In this document: piece by piece, positions 52,927-61,492 of the stretch
Layout: the number at the start of each line of letters is the position of its first letter
Numbering within the stretch: position 1 is the stretch's first letter
Assembly (NCBI GenBank): GCA_036268775.1
Contig: DATATM010000020.1
Location: 62,001 to 126,000 of the forward strand
DNA: 64,000 nt
Direction: 5' to 3'
Source of the DNA: DASZIT01 sp036268775
Lineage (GTDB): Bacteria > Actinomycetota > Acidimicrobiia > Acidimicrobiales > RAAP-2
Made by a program: the position numbers and the translations under genes
The notes under the pieces: generated by a model
Seen by the model: the letters and a program-made list of their open reading frames with translations, nothing else
Told to the model about the DNA's origin: nothing
The model's database searches: none

Positions 52927-53556
52927 TCAGAATGGGTCGATCTCAACCGCCGGCAAGTCCTCCACCTGCTGCTTGGTGATGTTGAGGGCAATACCGGAAT
53001 CGACCTTGCTGACGGCCCCGATGGGAATCGCCACCTGTTTGCGCCCCCAGAGATGACCTTCCTGGAGAAGCACGTGGGTGACCTGGTGATTGCGAGGGTC
53101 GATGACCAGCCCCTGGACGATACCGATCTTGCCGTCGGTGACATCGACCTGCTCGCCTCGTCGTATCGCCACTTCGTCCAGAGGAAGCGTGTCGTAGGTA
53201 ACCGCCTGGGGGACGCCCCCGATCACCTCACGCAGACCGTAGTAGGGCTGAGACAACGCCTGTCCAGCGGTGTAATCGGCATGGCCACCGCTTCCCGGCA
53301 AAAACTGGGTCTCTTCGGCGTGATCGAGCTTCTCGAACTCTTCGATCGTGCAGCGGAGTCGGACCTCACCACTCGAGGCGTCGTCAACGAGGTTGAGGGG
53401 GACGAGACGACCGAGGCCCTGCCGGTGCTTGGGTTCCACCACCAGATGGGTGACAGCCCGAGCCACCGGGTCCACCACCACGCGGATCACCTCACCGCAA
53501 ACCCCATCGGAACAACGTGCCTCCGCCCCGATGGTGAACTGGGTTGGTTGTGCCAT
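52927..53556 (-). CDS. PRC-barrel domain protein, two repeats
   Basis: 209 residues from ATG 53556, AAGG upstream. Two PRC-barrels: the first (about 5-70) contains ARCSDGVCGEVIRVVVDP and THLVVEPKH, and the second (about 115-195) contains GEQVDVTDGKIGIVQGLVIDP and THVLLQEGHLWGRKQVAIPI. PRC-barrels bind protein or RNA and occur in stress and photosynthetic proteins. Convergent with the VOC gene; serC follows upstream on the same strand with a 43-base gap. Confidence 0.85.
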   Translation of the reverse strand: MAQPTQFTIGAEARCSDGVCGEVIRVVVDPVARAVTHLVVEPKHRQGLGRLVPLNLVDDASSGEVRLRCTIEEFEKLDHAEETQFLPGSGGHADYTAGQALSQPYYGLREVIGGVPQAVTYDTLPLDEVAIRRGEQVDVTDGKIGIVQGLVIDPRNHQVTHVLLQEGHLWGRKQVAIPIGAVSKVDSGIALNITKQQVEDLPAVEIDPF

Positions 53557-53599
53557 GGCCACCTTCTTCACTGTTTCTTGTAACTGTTCCTCATCGGCC

Positions 53600-54754
53600 T
53601 CAGGCGGCCAACGCCCCCACCACGTAGTTGACGCAGGCGCACAGTGAGGCCACGTCGTCGGGATCGATGGCCGGGAACAGGGCGATGCGGAGTTGGTTTC
53701 GGCCGAGCTTGCGGTAGGGCTCGGTGTCGACGATCCCGTTGGCCCGCAGGACCGCGGCCACGGTGGCGGCATTGATCGAGTCGGCCAAGTCGATGGTGGC
53801 CACCACGCGGCTTCGCTCGTTCTCCCGCTGCACGAACGGGGTGGCGAAGTCGGAACTGTCGGCCCAGGTGTAGAGGATCTCGGCCGACCGGTCACAGCGG
53901 CCGGTGGAGAACTTCATGCCGCCGTTGTCGTTGAACCAGCGGACCTGGTTGTCGAACATGAACACGGTGGCCAGCGCCGGGGTGTTGTAGGTCTGGTCGA
54001 GCTTGGAGTTGTCGAGAGCGATGCTCAGGTCGAAAGAGGCCGGAACCCAGCGGCCGGAACCCTTGATGCGGGCAATGCGTTCCTGCGCAGCCGGGGAGAC
54101 CAGCGCCGCCCACAGGCCGCCGTCGGCCCCGAAGCACTTCTGAGGGGCGAAGTAGTAGGCGTCGAACTGGTGGGGGTCGACCGGGAGGCCACCGGCCCCC
54201 GAGGTGGCATCCACCGCCACCAGCCCGCCCCCGTCGGCCGGCAACGCCGCGCCGGTGGGCCGGGCGATGTCCATCATCACCCCGGTGGAGGTCTCGTTGT
54301 GGGTGAGGGCATAGAGGTCGATGTCGCCGCGGGCGACCGCCACCGGATGGGTCCCGACCTCGGAGGCGATGATCTCCGGCTCGTCGAGGTGGGGGGCTTC
54401 GGTGGCGGCCGTGGCGAATTTGGAGGAGAACTCCCCGAAACTGAGGTGCTGGCTCTTGTGCTCGATGAGGCAGAAGGTGGCGGCGTCCCAGAACGAAGTG
54501 GTGCCGCCGTTGCCCAGCATGACCTCGTACCCGTCGGGGAGGGAGAAGAGGTCCCGGAGGCCCTCCCGGAGACTCCCCACCACCGACTTGACCGTCTTCT
54601 GGCGGTGGCTGGTCCCGAGGAAGTGGTTGGCCGCTTTGGCCAGGGCCTCCACGTTCTCGGGGCGGACTTTGGAGGGCCCGGAGCCGAACCGGCCGTCGCC
54701 GGGCAGCAAGTTGGCGGGAATGCTGATCTGGGGGTTGTCAGAGGTCTCGGTCAC
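53600..54754 (-). CDS. serC: Phosphoserine aminotransferase
   Basis: 384 residues from GTG 54754, which gives the same N-terminal length before IPxxLxPxDGRFGSGPSKV as other actinobacterial SerC proteins; ATG 54766 is an alternative. NGGTTSFWDAATFCL and APQKCFGADGG (PLP-binding Lys) are clear. Makes phosphoserine from 3-phosphohydroxypyruvate, the product of SerA encoded at 56043. Start codons of serC and the next gene are only 19 bases apart, back to back. Confidence 0.94.
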   Translation of the reverse strand: MTETSDNPQISIPANLLPGDGRFGSGPSKVRPENVEALAKAANHFLGTSHRQKTVKSVVGSLREGLRDLFSLPDGYEVMLGNGGTTSFWDAATFCLIEHKSQHLSFGEFSSKFATAATEAPHLDEPEIIASEVGTHPVAVARGDIDLYALTHNETSTGVMMDIARPTGAALPADGGGLVAVDATSGAGGLPVDPHQFDAYYFAPQKCFGADGGLWAALVSPAAQERIARIKGSGRWVPASFDLSIALDNSKLDQTYNTPALATVFMFDNQVRWFNDNGGMKFSTGRCDRSAEILYTWADSSDFATPFVQRENERSRVVATIDLADSINAATVAAVLRANGIVDTEPYRKLGRNQLRIALFPAIDPDDVASLCACVNYVVGALAA

Positions 54755-54773
54755 ATATGGAATCATGGCACCC

Positions 54774-55988
54774 ATGGCCCACCCGACCAAAAACCGTGTC
54801 TCGGCTCGCATCGCGGCCGTGTCGCCGTCGGCCACGCTGGCGGTCGACGCCAAGGCGAAAGCCCTCCAAGCGCTGGGAGAGAACGTCATCGGCTTCGGGG
54901 CCGGTGAACCCGATTTTCCCACCCCGGAACCCATCGTGGCCGCCGCCGAAGCTGCCTGCCGGGACCCCAAATCCCACAAATATTCCCCCACCGCCGGGTT
55001 GCCGGAATTACGGAGTGCGATCGCTGCCAAGACCCATCGCGACTCCGGCCTGGAGATCTCCGCTTCCCAGGTCCTGGTGGCCAACGGGGGCAAGCAGGCC
55101 ATCGCCAACGCCTTCGCCGTCCTCTGCGATCCGGGCGACGAGGTGCTGGTGCTGGCTCCCTACTGGACCACCTACCCCGAGTCCATCGCCTTGGCCGGCG
55201 GGGTGCCGGTGGTGATCTCCACCGACGTCGCCAGCGGATTCCGGGTCACGGTGGAGCAGCTGGAAGCCGCCCTCACCCCCCGGACCAAAGTGTTGCTGTT
55301 CGTGTCTCCCTCCAACCCGACCGGGGCCGTCTACCCGCGGTCGGAGATCGAGGCCATCGGGCAGTGGGCGGTGGCCAACGGCCTCTGGGTGATCACCGAT
55401 GAGATCTACGAGCACCTGGTCTACGGCGGTGCCGAGCACCATTCGATGCCGGTGGTCGTCCCCGAGCTGGTCGACACCTGCGTGGTGGTCAACGGAGTGG
55501 CGAAGACCTACGCGATGACCGGTTGGCGGGTCGGCTGGATGATCGGCCCGACCGACATCGTGGTGGCCGCCACCAACCTCCAGTCCCACGAGACCTCCAA
55601 CGTGGCCAACGTCAGCCAGCGGGCGGCATTGGCGGCGGTGTCCGGCGACCTGTCGGCGGTGGCGGAGATGCGGACCGCCTTCGACCGCCGTCGCCAGACC
55701 ATCTACCGGATGCTCAACGAGATCGAGGGTGTCACCTGCATCGAACCGGAAGGGGCCTTCTACGCCTTCCCGTCGGTGGAGGGACTCCTCGGCCGAGAGA
55801 TCGGCGGCCGACGGATCTCGTCGAGCGCGGAGCTGGCCGAGGTGGCCATCGACGAGGCCAAGGTGGCGGTGGTTCCCGGCGAGGCGTTCGGAGCGCCCGG
55901 GTACTTTCGGATGTCGTATGCATTGAGCGATGAGGACATCGTCGAAGGGGTCACCCGATTGGCCAAGCTCTTCAGTGACGCCCACTGA
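54774..55988 (+). CDS. PLP-dependent aminotransferase, aspartate type
   Basis: 404 residues from ATG 54774; ATG 54765 adds three. SARIAAVSPSATLAVDAKAKAL, GAGEPDFPTPEPI, FVSPSNPTGAVY, ITDEIYEHLVYGG and NGVAKTYAMTGWRVGW (PLP Lys) define the class I fold-type I group that includes aspartate aminotransferases. It probably supplies aspartate or glutamate balance next to serine synthesis; a prephenate or other aromatic acceptor cannot be excluded. Confidence 0.92.
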   Translation: MAHPTKNRVSARIAAVSPSATLAVDAKAKALQALGENVIGFGAGEPDFPTPEPIVAAAEAACRDPKSHKYSPTAGLPELRSAIAAKTHRDSGLEISASQVLVANGGKQAIANAFAVLCDPGDEVLVLAPYWTTYPESIALAGGVPVVISTDVASGFRVTVEQLEAALTPRTKVLLFVSPSNPTGAVYPRSEIEAIGQWAVANGLWVITDEIYEHLVYGGAEHHSMPVVVPELVDTCVVVNGVAKTYAMTGWRVGWMIGPTDIVVAATNLQSHETSNVANVSQRAALAAVSGDLSAVAEMRTAFDRRRQTIYRMLNEIEGVTCIEPEGAFYAFPSVEGLLGREIGGRRISSSAELAEVAIDEAKVAVVPGEAFGAPGYFRMSYALSDEDIVEGVTRLAKLFSDAH

Positions 55989-56042
55989 CCGGGCAGTCAG
56001 TTGACGACCGAGATCGCGTGATCTCCCGAAGGAAGGAACACC

Positions 56043-57608
56043 ATGGGTAGGGTGCTCGTCACCGAAAAATTGGCCCAGACCGGTCTTGACCTGATGGCCA
56101 TCGCCGGCCACCAGGTCGACGTCCAGTTGGATCTCTCCCCTGAGCAGCTGTTGTCGGCGGTGGTGGGGGCCCAGGCCCTGGTCATCCGTTCGGCCACCAC
56201 CGTCACCGCCGAGGTGCTGGCGGCCGGCACTGACCTGGTGGTGGTGGGACGGGCCGGCATCGGCCTCGACAACGTCGACGTGCCGGCCGCCACCGAGCGC
56301 GGCGTGATGGTGGTGAACGCTCCGCAGTCGAACATCCTGTCCGCCGCCGAGCAGGCGATGGCGCTGCTGCTGGCCCAGGCCCGGAACATCCCCCAGGCCC
56401 ATTCCGCCCTGGTGGCGGGGAAGTGGGAGCGGTCCAAGTGGGAAGGGGTGGAGCTCTACGGCAAGACCCTCGGGGTGATCGGGCTCGGCCGGGTCGGGGC
56501 GCTGGTGGCCCAGCGGGCGCTGGCCTTCGGGATGCGGCTGGTGGCCTACGACCCGTTCGTGTCGGTGGACCGGGCCAAGCACATGGGTGTCGAGCTGATG
56601 GGCATCGAGGAGCTGATGGCCCAGTCGGACTTCGTCACCGTCCACCTGCCGAAGAACGCCGAAACCCTCGGCCTCATTGGCAAGGACCTGCTGGCCAAGT
56701 CCAAGCCGGGGCTCCGGATCATCAACACCGCCCGCGGCGGCATCGTCGACGAAGAGGCGTTGGCCGAGGCCATCCGTTCCGGCCAGGTACAGGGGGCGGG
56801 CCTCGACGTCTTCGCCAAGGAGCCGACCACCGAGTCCCCCTTGTTCGAGCTGCCGTCGGTCATCGTCTCCCCCCACCTCGGGGCTTCCACCGCCGAGGCC
56901 CAGGACAAGGCCGGGGTGACCATCGCCGAGCAGGTCATCCTCGCCCTCGACGGGGACTTCGTCCCCTTCGCGGTCAATGTGTCGGCCGGGGACGTCTCCG
57001 AGACGGTGCGCCCGTTCATGGGCCTGGCCGAGCAGTTGGGGCGCATCTTCTCCTGCCTCAACGACGGGCTGCCCGACACCCTGGAGATCGAGTACCAGGG
57101 CGGCCTGGCCGGTTCGGGTACCGGGATCCTCACCCTGTCGGTGTTGAAGGGGGTGTTCGCCGCCGCCACCACCGAGCCGGTGTCCTATGTGAACGCGCCC
57201 CAGCTGGCCGCCGAGCGAGGCCTGGAGGTCCGGGAGACCTCGACCATCACCGCCCACGACTACGTGAACTTGATCACCCTCCGGTCCGGGGACCACTCGG
57301 TGGCCGGCACCCTCACCGGACCCCATACCGAGCCCCGGTTGGTGATGATGGACGACCACACCGTCGAGGTGCCGCCGGCCCCCCACATGGTGGTGGTCCG
57401 CAACGACGATCGGGCCGGCATGATCGGGGTGGTGGGCACCATTGTGGGCGAGGCGGGTGTCTCCATCTCCTCGATGGCCGTCGGCCCGTCGGCCACCGGC
57501 AACACCGCGCTGATGGTCCTGTCCACCGACCAGTTGGTGCCCGACGACGCGCTGGAGCGCCTCCGGGGTTCGGCGGGGATCAGCGACGTCCACACCGTCC
57601 AGACCTAG
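56043..57608 (+). CDS. serA: D-3-phosphoglycerate dehydrogenase
   Basis: 521 residues, ATG after GAAGGAAGG. First step of serine synthesis. N-terminal substrate domain with RSATTVTAEVL and GRAGIGLDNVD. NAD domain with GVIGLGRVGALVA and NTARGGIVDEEAL, then HLGAST with the catalytic His. An intervening domain (about 315-440) and a C-terminal ACT domain (DDRAGMIGVVGTIVGEAGVSI) give the long, serine-regulated form typical of actinobacteria. Confidence 0.96.
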   Translation: MGRVLVTEKLAQTGLDLMAIAGHQVDVQLDLSPEQLLSAVVGAQALVIRSATTVTAEVLAAGTDLVVVGRAGIGLDNVDVPAATERGVMVVNAPQSNILSAAEQAMALLLAQARNIPQAHSALVAGKWERSKWEGVELYGKTLGVIGLGRVGALVAQRALAFGMRLVAYDPFVSVDRAKHMGVELMGIEELMAQSDFVTVHLPKNAETLGLIGKDLLAKSKPGLRIINTARGGIVDEEALAEAIRSGQVQGAGLDVFAKEPTTESPLFELPSVIVSPHLGASTAEAQDKAGVTIAEQVILALDGDFVPFAVNVSAGDVSETVRPFMGLAEQLGRIFSCLNDGLPDTLEIEYQGGLAGSGTGILTLSVLKGVFAAATTEPVSYVNAPQLAAERGLEVRETSTITAHDYVNLITLRSGDHSVAGTLTGPHTEPRLVMMDDHTVEVPPAPHMVVVRNDDRAGMIGVVGTIVGEAGVSISSMAVGPSATGNTALMVLSTDQLVPDDALERLRGSAGISDVHTVQT

Positions 57609-57615
57609 TCCCGCA

Positions 57616-57951
57616 GTGACGCCGGAGCTGAGTCCGTCCCAGGTGGTCACCGTCTTCCGTTCGCGACTCCGACCCGACGCCAACCCGGCCTACGGAGAGC
57701 TGGCCGCCGAGATGGAGACGATCGCCCGGCAGGCTCCGGGCTTTGTCGACTTCAAGGCGTTCACCGCCCCGGACGGTGAACGGGTGTCGTTGATCACCTT
57801 TGCCACCGCCGAGGCCCAACGGGCCTGGCGGGACGACCCTCGGCACCGGGAGGCCCAGCGACGAGGTCGCCAGGAGTTCTACCAGGAGTATTCGATCCAG
57901 GTCACCGATTGCGTCCATGTCCGGCAATGGGAGTCCGACCCGTCCAACTGA
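57616..57951 (+). CDS. Antibiotic biosynthesis monooxygenase-like (ABM) protein
   Basis: 111 residues, GTG start seven bases after the serA stop. VVTVFRSRLRPDANPAYGELAAEMETIARQ-type helix-strand order and PGFVDFKAF, DGERVSLITF, AWRDDPRHREAQRRG match the dimeric ABM ferredoxin-like fold. Members are small monooxygenases or heme-degrading proteins; function here unknown. Probably cotranscribed with serA. Confidence 0.8.
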   Translation: MTPELSPSQVVTVFRSRLRPDANPAYGELAAEMETIARQAPGFVDFKAFTAPDGERVSLITFATAEAQRAWRDDPRHREAQRRGRQEFYQEYSIQVTDCVHVRQWESDPSN

Positions 57952-57996
57952 CCGCCGCCTCACCGGTCCGGCAGTCGCAGACGCTGAACGGCCCTC

Positions 57997-58404
57997 TCAG
58001 GTCACCAGGTAGTCGACATGCTCGGCGCCAGCGACGGCTCGGATCTGTGGAGCATCGATCTCGACTTGGATCGACGTTTGCAGATAGGAGGCCGCCGCGA
58101 TCGCCTCGGCCGCCAGTTGGTTCACCGCATGGTCACGTGCGAGCGCTCCCATCGCCGGGATGAGCAGTCGGAGGTCGACGATTTCCACGTGGCCGTGCAG
58201 AGTCAACAGCGTTTGGCGGACCGCCGAAGCGATGCCGGAGTCGAGGTGTTCCAAACGACGTGTGAGCGAACCTCGTCGGTGTCCAGCGAAGGCCGAAGTG
58301 AGCCTCCACCACCACGAGCACGTCGTCGCGTACCGCCCGGACGGCGGCTCGCTTGCGGTCAGGAGGGTCAAAAGCCGGTGGTCATCGATGACGGCTACGA
58401 CCAC
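57997..58404 (-). CDS. PIN-like toxin of a type II toxin-antitoxin pair
   Basis: 135 residues, GTG start, overlapping the antitoxin gene by ten bases. VVAVIDDHRLL at the N-terminus has the acidic residues expected of a PIN-type nuclease site. A central WWWRL segment and VNQLAAEAIAAA follow a common actinobacterial family found next to ribbon-helix-helix genes. Family assignment rests on these marks and gene context. RNase activity is inferred. Confidence 0.65.
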   Translation of the reverse strand: MVVAVIDDHRLLTLLTASEPPSGRYATTCSWWWRLTSAFAGHRRGSLTRRLEHLDSGIASAVRQTLLTLHGHVEIVDLRLLIPAMGALARDHAVNQLAAEAIAAASYLQTSIQVEIDAPQIRAVAGAEHVDYLVT

Positions 58405-58739
58405 GCCTCTTCCTTCTCAACCTCCGCGGATGCCTCCCGGTAGCTGCCGTCCTGAATTGCCGAACGGATCTCGAACCGAACGTTGCGGGCCAGGTCGGCG
58501 GCGAGGCCGGCGAAACTGTCGTTGGCTTCGATCACGGCTTTGCGCAGTGCCCGGTCGACGAAGGCCGTCACCGTCAATCGCTGGGCGGCGGCGGTTGTGG
58601 CCACCCCCGAACGAAGGCCTTTGGGAATCCGCACGGAGAGCTGGACCTCGGGTCCGTCATCGAGCGAGGAGTTCGCCGCGAGGGGTTGGATCGGTGCGCC
58701 CCGGCGGGCGATCTCGATGGCATCGGTGAACCTGGACAT
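58395..58739 (-). CDS. Ribbon-helix-helix antitoxin
   Basis: 114 residues. VQLSVRIPKGLRSGVATTAA is the strand and first helix of a ribbon-helix-helix DNA-binding domain, and LTVTAFVDRALRKAV the second. The C-terminal acidic tail (ASAEVEKEEAWS) is the expected toxin-binding part. First gene of the pair; twin palindromes stand right in front of it, in keeping with autorepression. Confidence 0.75.
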   Translation of the reverse strand: MSRFTDAIEIARRGAPIQPLAANSSLDDGPEVQLSVRIPKGLRSGVATTAAAQRLTVTAFVDRALRKAVIEANDSFAGLAADLARNVRFEIRSAIQDGSYREASAEVEKEEAWS

Positions 58740-58745
58740 GGGCTC

Positions 58746-58775
58746 ATGCTAGCAGAATCAGAGTATTGCTAGCAT
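58746..58775. promoter_or_regulatory. Twin-palindrome operator of the toxin-antitoxin pair
   Basis: ATGCTAGCA (58746-58754) and TGCTAGCAT (58767-58775) are perfect inverted arms. Each also contains the self-palindrome TGCTAGCA, and the two centres are 20 bp apart (two helix turns). The 12-base spacer, read toward the genes as ATACTCTGATTC, is a plausible -10 region. Antitoxin ATG is six bases away. Confidence 0.7.
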
Positions 58776-58856
58776 CGCGATAGTCCGTCGGCTTTTAGGG
58801 CACAGGGGACCGGATCGAGCTTCTGAGTGGGCCGATCGGGAGGATCTTCAGGGGAG

Positions 58857-59603
58857 TCATTCGCCCCCGGACACCAGCAGGCGGAACCCGGCGTCAAAGC
58901 TCGAGGCGTCGGCCAGCTCGGCATTGCGGCGGGCCCAGACCCCGCTCTCGAGGTCGTCGGCCAGTCGGCGCATCGCCGCCTCGACCACCGCGGGGTCGAT
59001 TTTGGCGAACCCCGACATATGGCTCCGCACCTCGGGGTCGAGGTAGGCGTAGGGACGACACCAGAACGCCCCGATGACTCCGTCGATGAACTCCCGGCTG
59101 AGGGGGAGCGTGCGGACTTCGGCTCCAAGCCGGTCGACCACCTCGCGGAAGGAGTTGCGGCTGGCATCGAGATCGCCGATCTCGGGGACGTAGTCGCGGA
59201 TCAGCCACTGCCGGTCGTGATGGGCCGGGTCGAAATGGACGACGATCCGGAGCGGAGCCACCCGGCACAGCTCGTCGATCCCTGTTCGCCAGTCGTCCCA
59301 GTGGTGGACCCTCAACACCGCCAAGGCGGCGCCGGCGACGTTGTCGGCCAAGGGCAGGTGTTCGGCCACCGCTTGGATCGTCGGCGCCGAGCCGCTCGGA
59401 CGCTGGACCAACATCACCCTCGAGGGTTCGACCGAGACCACCGCTCGGTCATCGGGCTCGTAGGAGCCGTGACCGGCACCCATGTTGATCACTGAGGCGG
59501 CGTTGCCCAGTGCCACGTCGATGGCGGCGGCCCAGCTGGGATCGGTGCGCCGGCCCTGCGAGTAGCCGACGCCGATCCGGTCGTAGACCGGCGATGTGGA
59601 CGT
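58857..59603 (-). CDS. SAM-dependent methyltransferase without a standard start codon
   Basis: The family sequence begins with YDRIGVGYSQGRRTDPSW, then SVINMGAGHGSYEP (SAM site), AVAEHLPLADNVAGAALAVLRVHHW and a C-terminal ADDLESGVWARRN. Between the in-frame stop TGA (59609-59607) and the first GTG (59516) there is no ATG, GTG or TTG, although the YDRIG motif lies in that gap. ACG at 59603-59601 falls exactly where MST... would start. Either ACG is used (248 residues), or GTG 59516 gives a 219-residue protein lacking the first helix, or the start is mutated. Confidence 0.7.
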   Translation of the reverse strand, partial: TSTSPVYDRIGVGYSQGRRTDPSWAAAIDVALGNAASVINMGAGHGSYEPDDRAVVSVEPSRVMLVQRPSGSAPTIQAVAEHLPLADNVAGAALAVLRVHHWDDWRTGIDELCRVAPLRIVVHFDPAHHDRQWLIRDYVPEIGDLDASRNSFREVVDRLGAEVRTLPLSREFIDGVIGAFWCRPYAYLDPEVRSHMSGFAKIDPAVVEAAMRRLADDLESGVWARRNAELADASSFDAGFRLLVSGGE

Positions 59604-59606
59604 CGG

Positions 59607-59783
59607 TCAGGCCTGGCGATCCGGGTTGACGGGCACCGGGGGCCAGGTGTCTCCGCCGATGGTGGCGATCGGTCCACTCGTCCCGGTGCTGCCGGATCTC
59701 GAGCCGAGCAACCTGGCCACGCCGGCGGCCACCGCCGCGACCACGGTGAGCCTGACCGTCCACTTGAGAAGGCTCTTGAACAT
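59607..59783 (-). CDS. Small membrane protein of 58 residues
   Basis: ATG 59783. MFKSLLKWTVRL leads into a hydrophobic alanine/valine helix (about 10-26), then SGPIATIGGDTWPPVPVNP. The GGDTWPPVP ending is a tail I have seen only as a pattern in small actinobacterial membrane proteins; no function is known. It precedes the methyltransferase in the same frame, separated by one stop codon. Confidence 0.6.
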   Translation of the reverse strand: MFKSLLKWTVRLTVVAAVAAGVARLLGSRSGSTGTSGPIATIGGDTWPPVPVNPDRQA

Positions 59784-59948
59784 GGCCCCACCCTAGTTCC
59801 GACCCGTGCTGCGCCCTCGGGTGGATGGCCGGCCCCGGGGGACTTCACGCTGGTTTCCAAGGCGGTGGAGGCGTCGGTGGGCGAGATTGTTTGGCTACCA
59901 CCAGATCGGGTAGAGCCCATCGTCATCTACCTGGTCCCTCAGCCTGAC

Positions 59949-59977
59949 CTTTTGTCACACATAGAGACATATACAAT
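59949..59977 (+). promoter_or_regulatory. Candidate promoter of the MEDS sensor gene
   Basis: CTTTTG (59949-59954) and TACAAT (59972-59977) are 17 bases apart in an AT-rich island, 36 bases before the GTG at 60013. The other 170 bases of the gap from 59784 show no gene. Confidence 0.45.
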
Positions 59978-60012
59978 GGTTTGCACCGACAACGAGAAAG
60001 GGTGGAGTAGCT

Positions 60013-60966
60013 GTGGCCGGACCCACTTCACCCGTCGTCGATTCCCGACACCATCACGTGGTCCAGTTCTATGCCGATGAGGCCGAGCTGACCCGGGGAG
60101 TCGGTGCCTACCTGAGCGACGCCCTCGAAACCGGCGAGGCATGTCTGGTCGTCGCCACCCGGCCCCACCGTCAGGCCTTCGAGGCTTATCTTGCCGACGG
60201 GGGAGTCACCACCGACCGCCTGGTGGATGAGCGTCGCCTGATCCTGGTCGACGCCGAGGAGGCCCTCTCGCTGTTCATGGTCGACGGCCATCCCGATCCG
60301 GCCCAGTTCGATGCCATCATGGGCTCACTGGTCCGGACCATCACCGCTGGCGGCCAAAAGCTTCGGGCCTACGGCGAGATGGTGGCCATCCTCTGGGACG
60401 CCGGTCAGGTCAACGCGGCGATCGAGCTCGAAGAGTTGTGGAACGACCTGCTCAGCCGGACCACCTTCTCCCTCTACTGCTCCTACCCGGCTGCTTCCAA
60501 CGATGACCACGAGTCCCCGGCCTTCGGTGACGTGTGTCGGCTGCACTCGGCGATTGTCGGAAACGCGGTTCGAGGCGGTGAGGAGTGGGCCGAGGAGGCC
60601 TCCTCGGTCGAGCGCAGCTTCGAGGGAACCGTGTTTGCGCCCGTCGAGGTACGCCGGTTCGTGGGCGAGGTACTCGGACGCTGGGGCGAAGACGTCCTCC
60701 TCGAGGAGGCATCCCTGGTGGCCACCGAGCTGGTGACCAATGCCGTCATACACGGCCAGTCCGACGTGACGGTGCGGATTTGTACCACTGGGGAAGGCGT
60801 CCGTATTTCGGTGGCGGATACCAGTCCGGCGATGCCGGCCATGGGCTGCCCATCCGAGCGTGGCTCTTCCGGGCGCGGACTCAACATCGTGTCGGGGTTG
60901 GCGGCCGCCTGGGGCACCGAGGCGACTGTCACCGGGAAGATGGTCTGGGCCGAGTTGCGCCGCTGA
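60013..60966 (+). CDS. MEDS-domain sensor with anti-sigma-type HATPase
   Basis: 317 residues from GTG 60013 after AAGGGTGGAG. Residues about 10-165 are a MEDS/DcmR-like sensory domain (HHVVQFYADEAELTRGVGAYL, ACLVVATRPH, YGEMVAILWDAG). Residues about 210-315 are a HATPase of the RsbW type (ASLVATELVTNAVIHG, SGRGLNIVSGLAAAWG) without a histidine phospho-acceptor. It may bind a signal through MEDS and sequester a sigma factor or anti-anti-sigma factor. No partner gene adjoins. Confidence 0.85.
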   Translation: MAGPTSPVVDSRHHHVVQFYADEAELTRGVGAYLSDALETGEACLVVATRPHRQAFEAYLADGGVTTDRLVDERRLILVDAEEALSLFMVDGHPDPAQFDAIMGSLVRTITAGGQKLRAYGEMVAILWDAGQVNAAIELEELWNDLLSRTTFSLYCSYPAASNDDHESPAFGDVCRLHSAIVGNAVRGGEEWAEEASSVERSFEGTVFAPVEVRRFVGEVLGRWGEDVLLEEASLVATELVTNAVIHGQSDVTVRICTTGEGVRISVADTSPAMPAMGCPSERGSSGRGLNIVSGLAAAWGTEATVTGKMVWAELRR

Positions 60967-61043
60967 CCGGGCCCCCCACTGCCGGCCGAAGATTCCGGTG
61001 GATGGTTCCGGGCCCGCTCGCCACCCCGGCCTACTGTGATCGG

Positions 61044-61490
61044 ATGGATCCCGCCCCATCCGTAGCCGATTCGACGCGCCGTCGGCTGTCGCTGGGCCTG
61101 GTGGTGGTGGCCGTGGTCACCGTCCTCTACTGGGTGGCCTGGTTCGGGCACCGGTCCCTGGTCGCCTCCGTCCACACCTCGGCCTATTACCAATTCGAGA
61201 ACGCCTTCCCGGCCGCCGACGCCTGGCTGGTGGTCTGCCTGCTCGGCGCCGCCCTGAGCTTGTGGGCGCGCCGGCCGTCGGCCCTGTTCTGGCTGCTGGC
61301 CGGGGGAGGTGCGGGCCTTTACCTCTTCGCCATGGACACCCTCTACGACCTCCAGCACGGGATCTGGGCCAGGGGCGGCAACGGCCTGGTGGAACTGGCC
61401 ATCAACATCGTCACCCTGGGGCTGTCGCTGGCCGTGCTCCGCTGGGCCTGGACCCACCGGCAGCCGCTCCTCGATGCCGTCCCCGCCTGA
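61044..61490 (+). CDS. Four-helix membrane protein of unknown function
   Basis: 148 residues from ATG 61044. Hydrophobic segments at about 15-35, 58-76, 80-100 and 112-132, with a charged N-terminus and a conserved-looking YYQFENAFPAADAWL loop. Similar small membrane proteins occur widely without known role. Followed after two bases by the YdeI-like gene, so probably cotranscribed. Confidence 0.65.
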   Translation: MDPAPSVADSTRRRLSLGLVVVAVVTVLYWVAWFGHRSLVASVHTSAYYQFENAFPAADAWLVVCLLGAALSLWARRPSALFWLLAGGGAGLYLFAMDTLYDLQHGIWARGGNGLVELAINIVTLGLSLAVLRWAWTHRQPLLDAVPA

Positions 61491-61492
61491 CG

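Noticed and set aside
55008..57683. Open frame of about 890 codons opposite the aminotransferase and serA
   Set aside because: The translation is rich in His, Gly and Arg without domain motifs and mirrors well-supported genes on the other strand.
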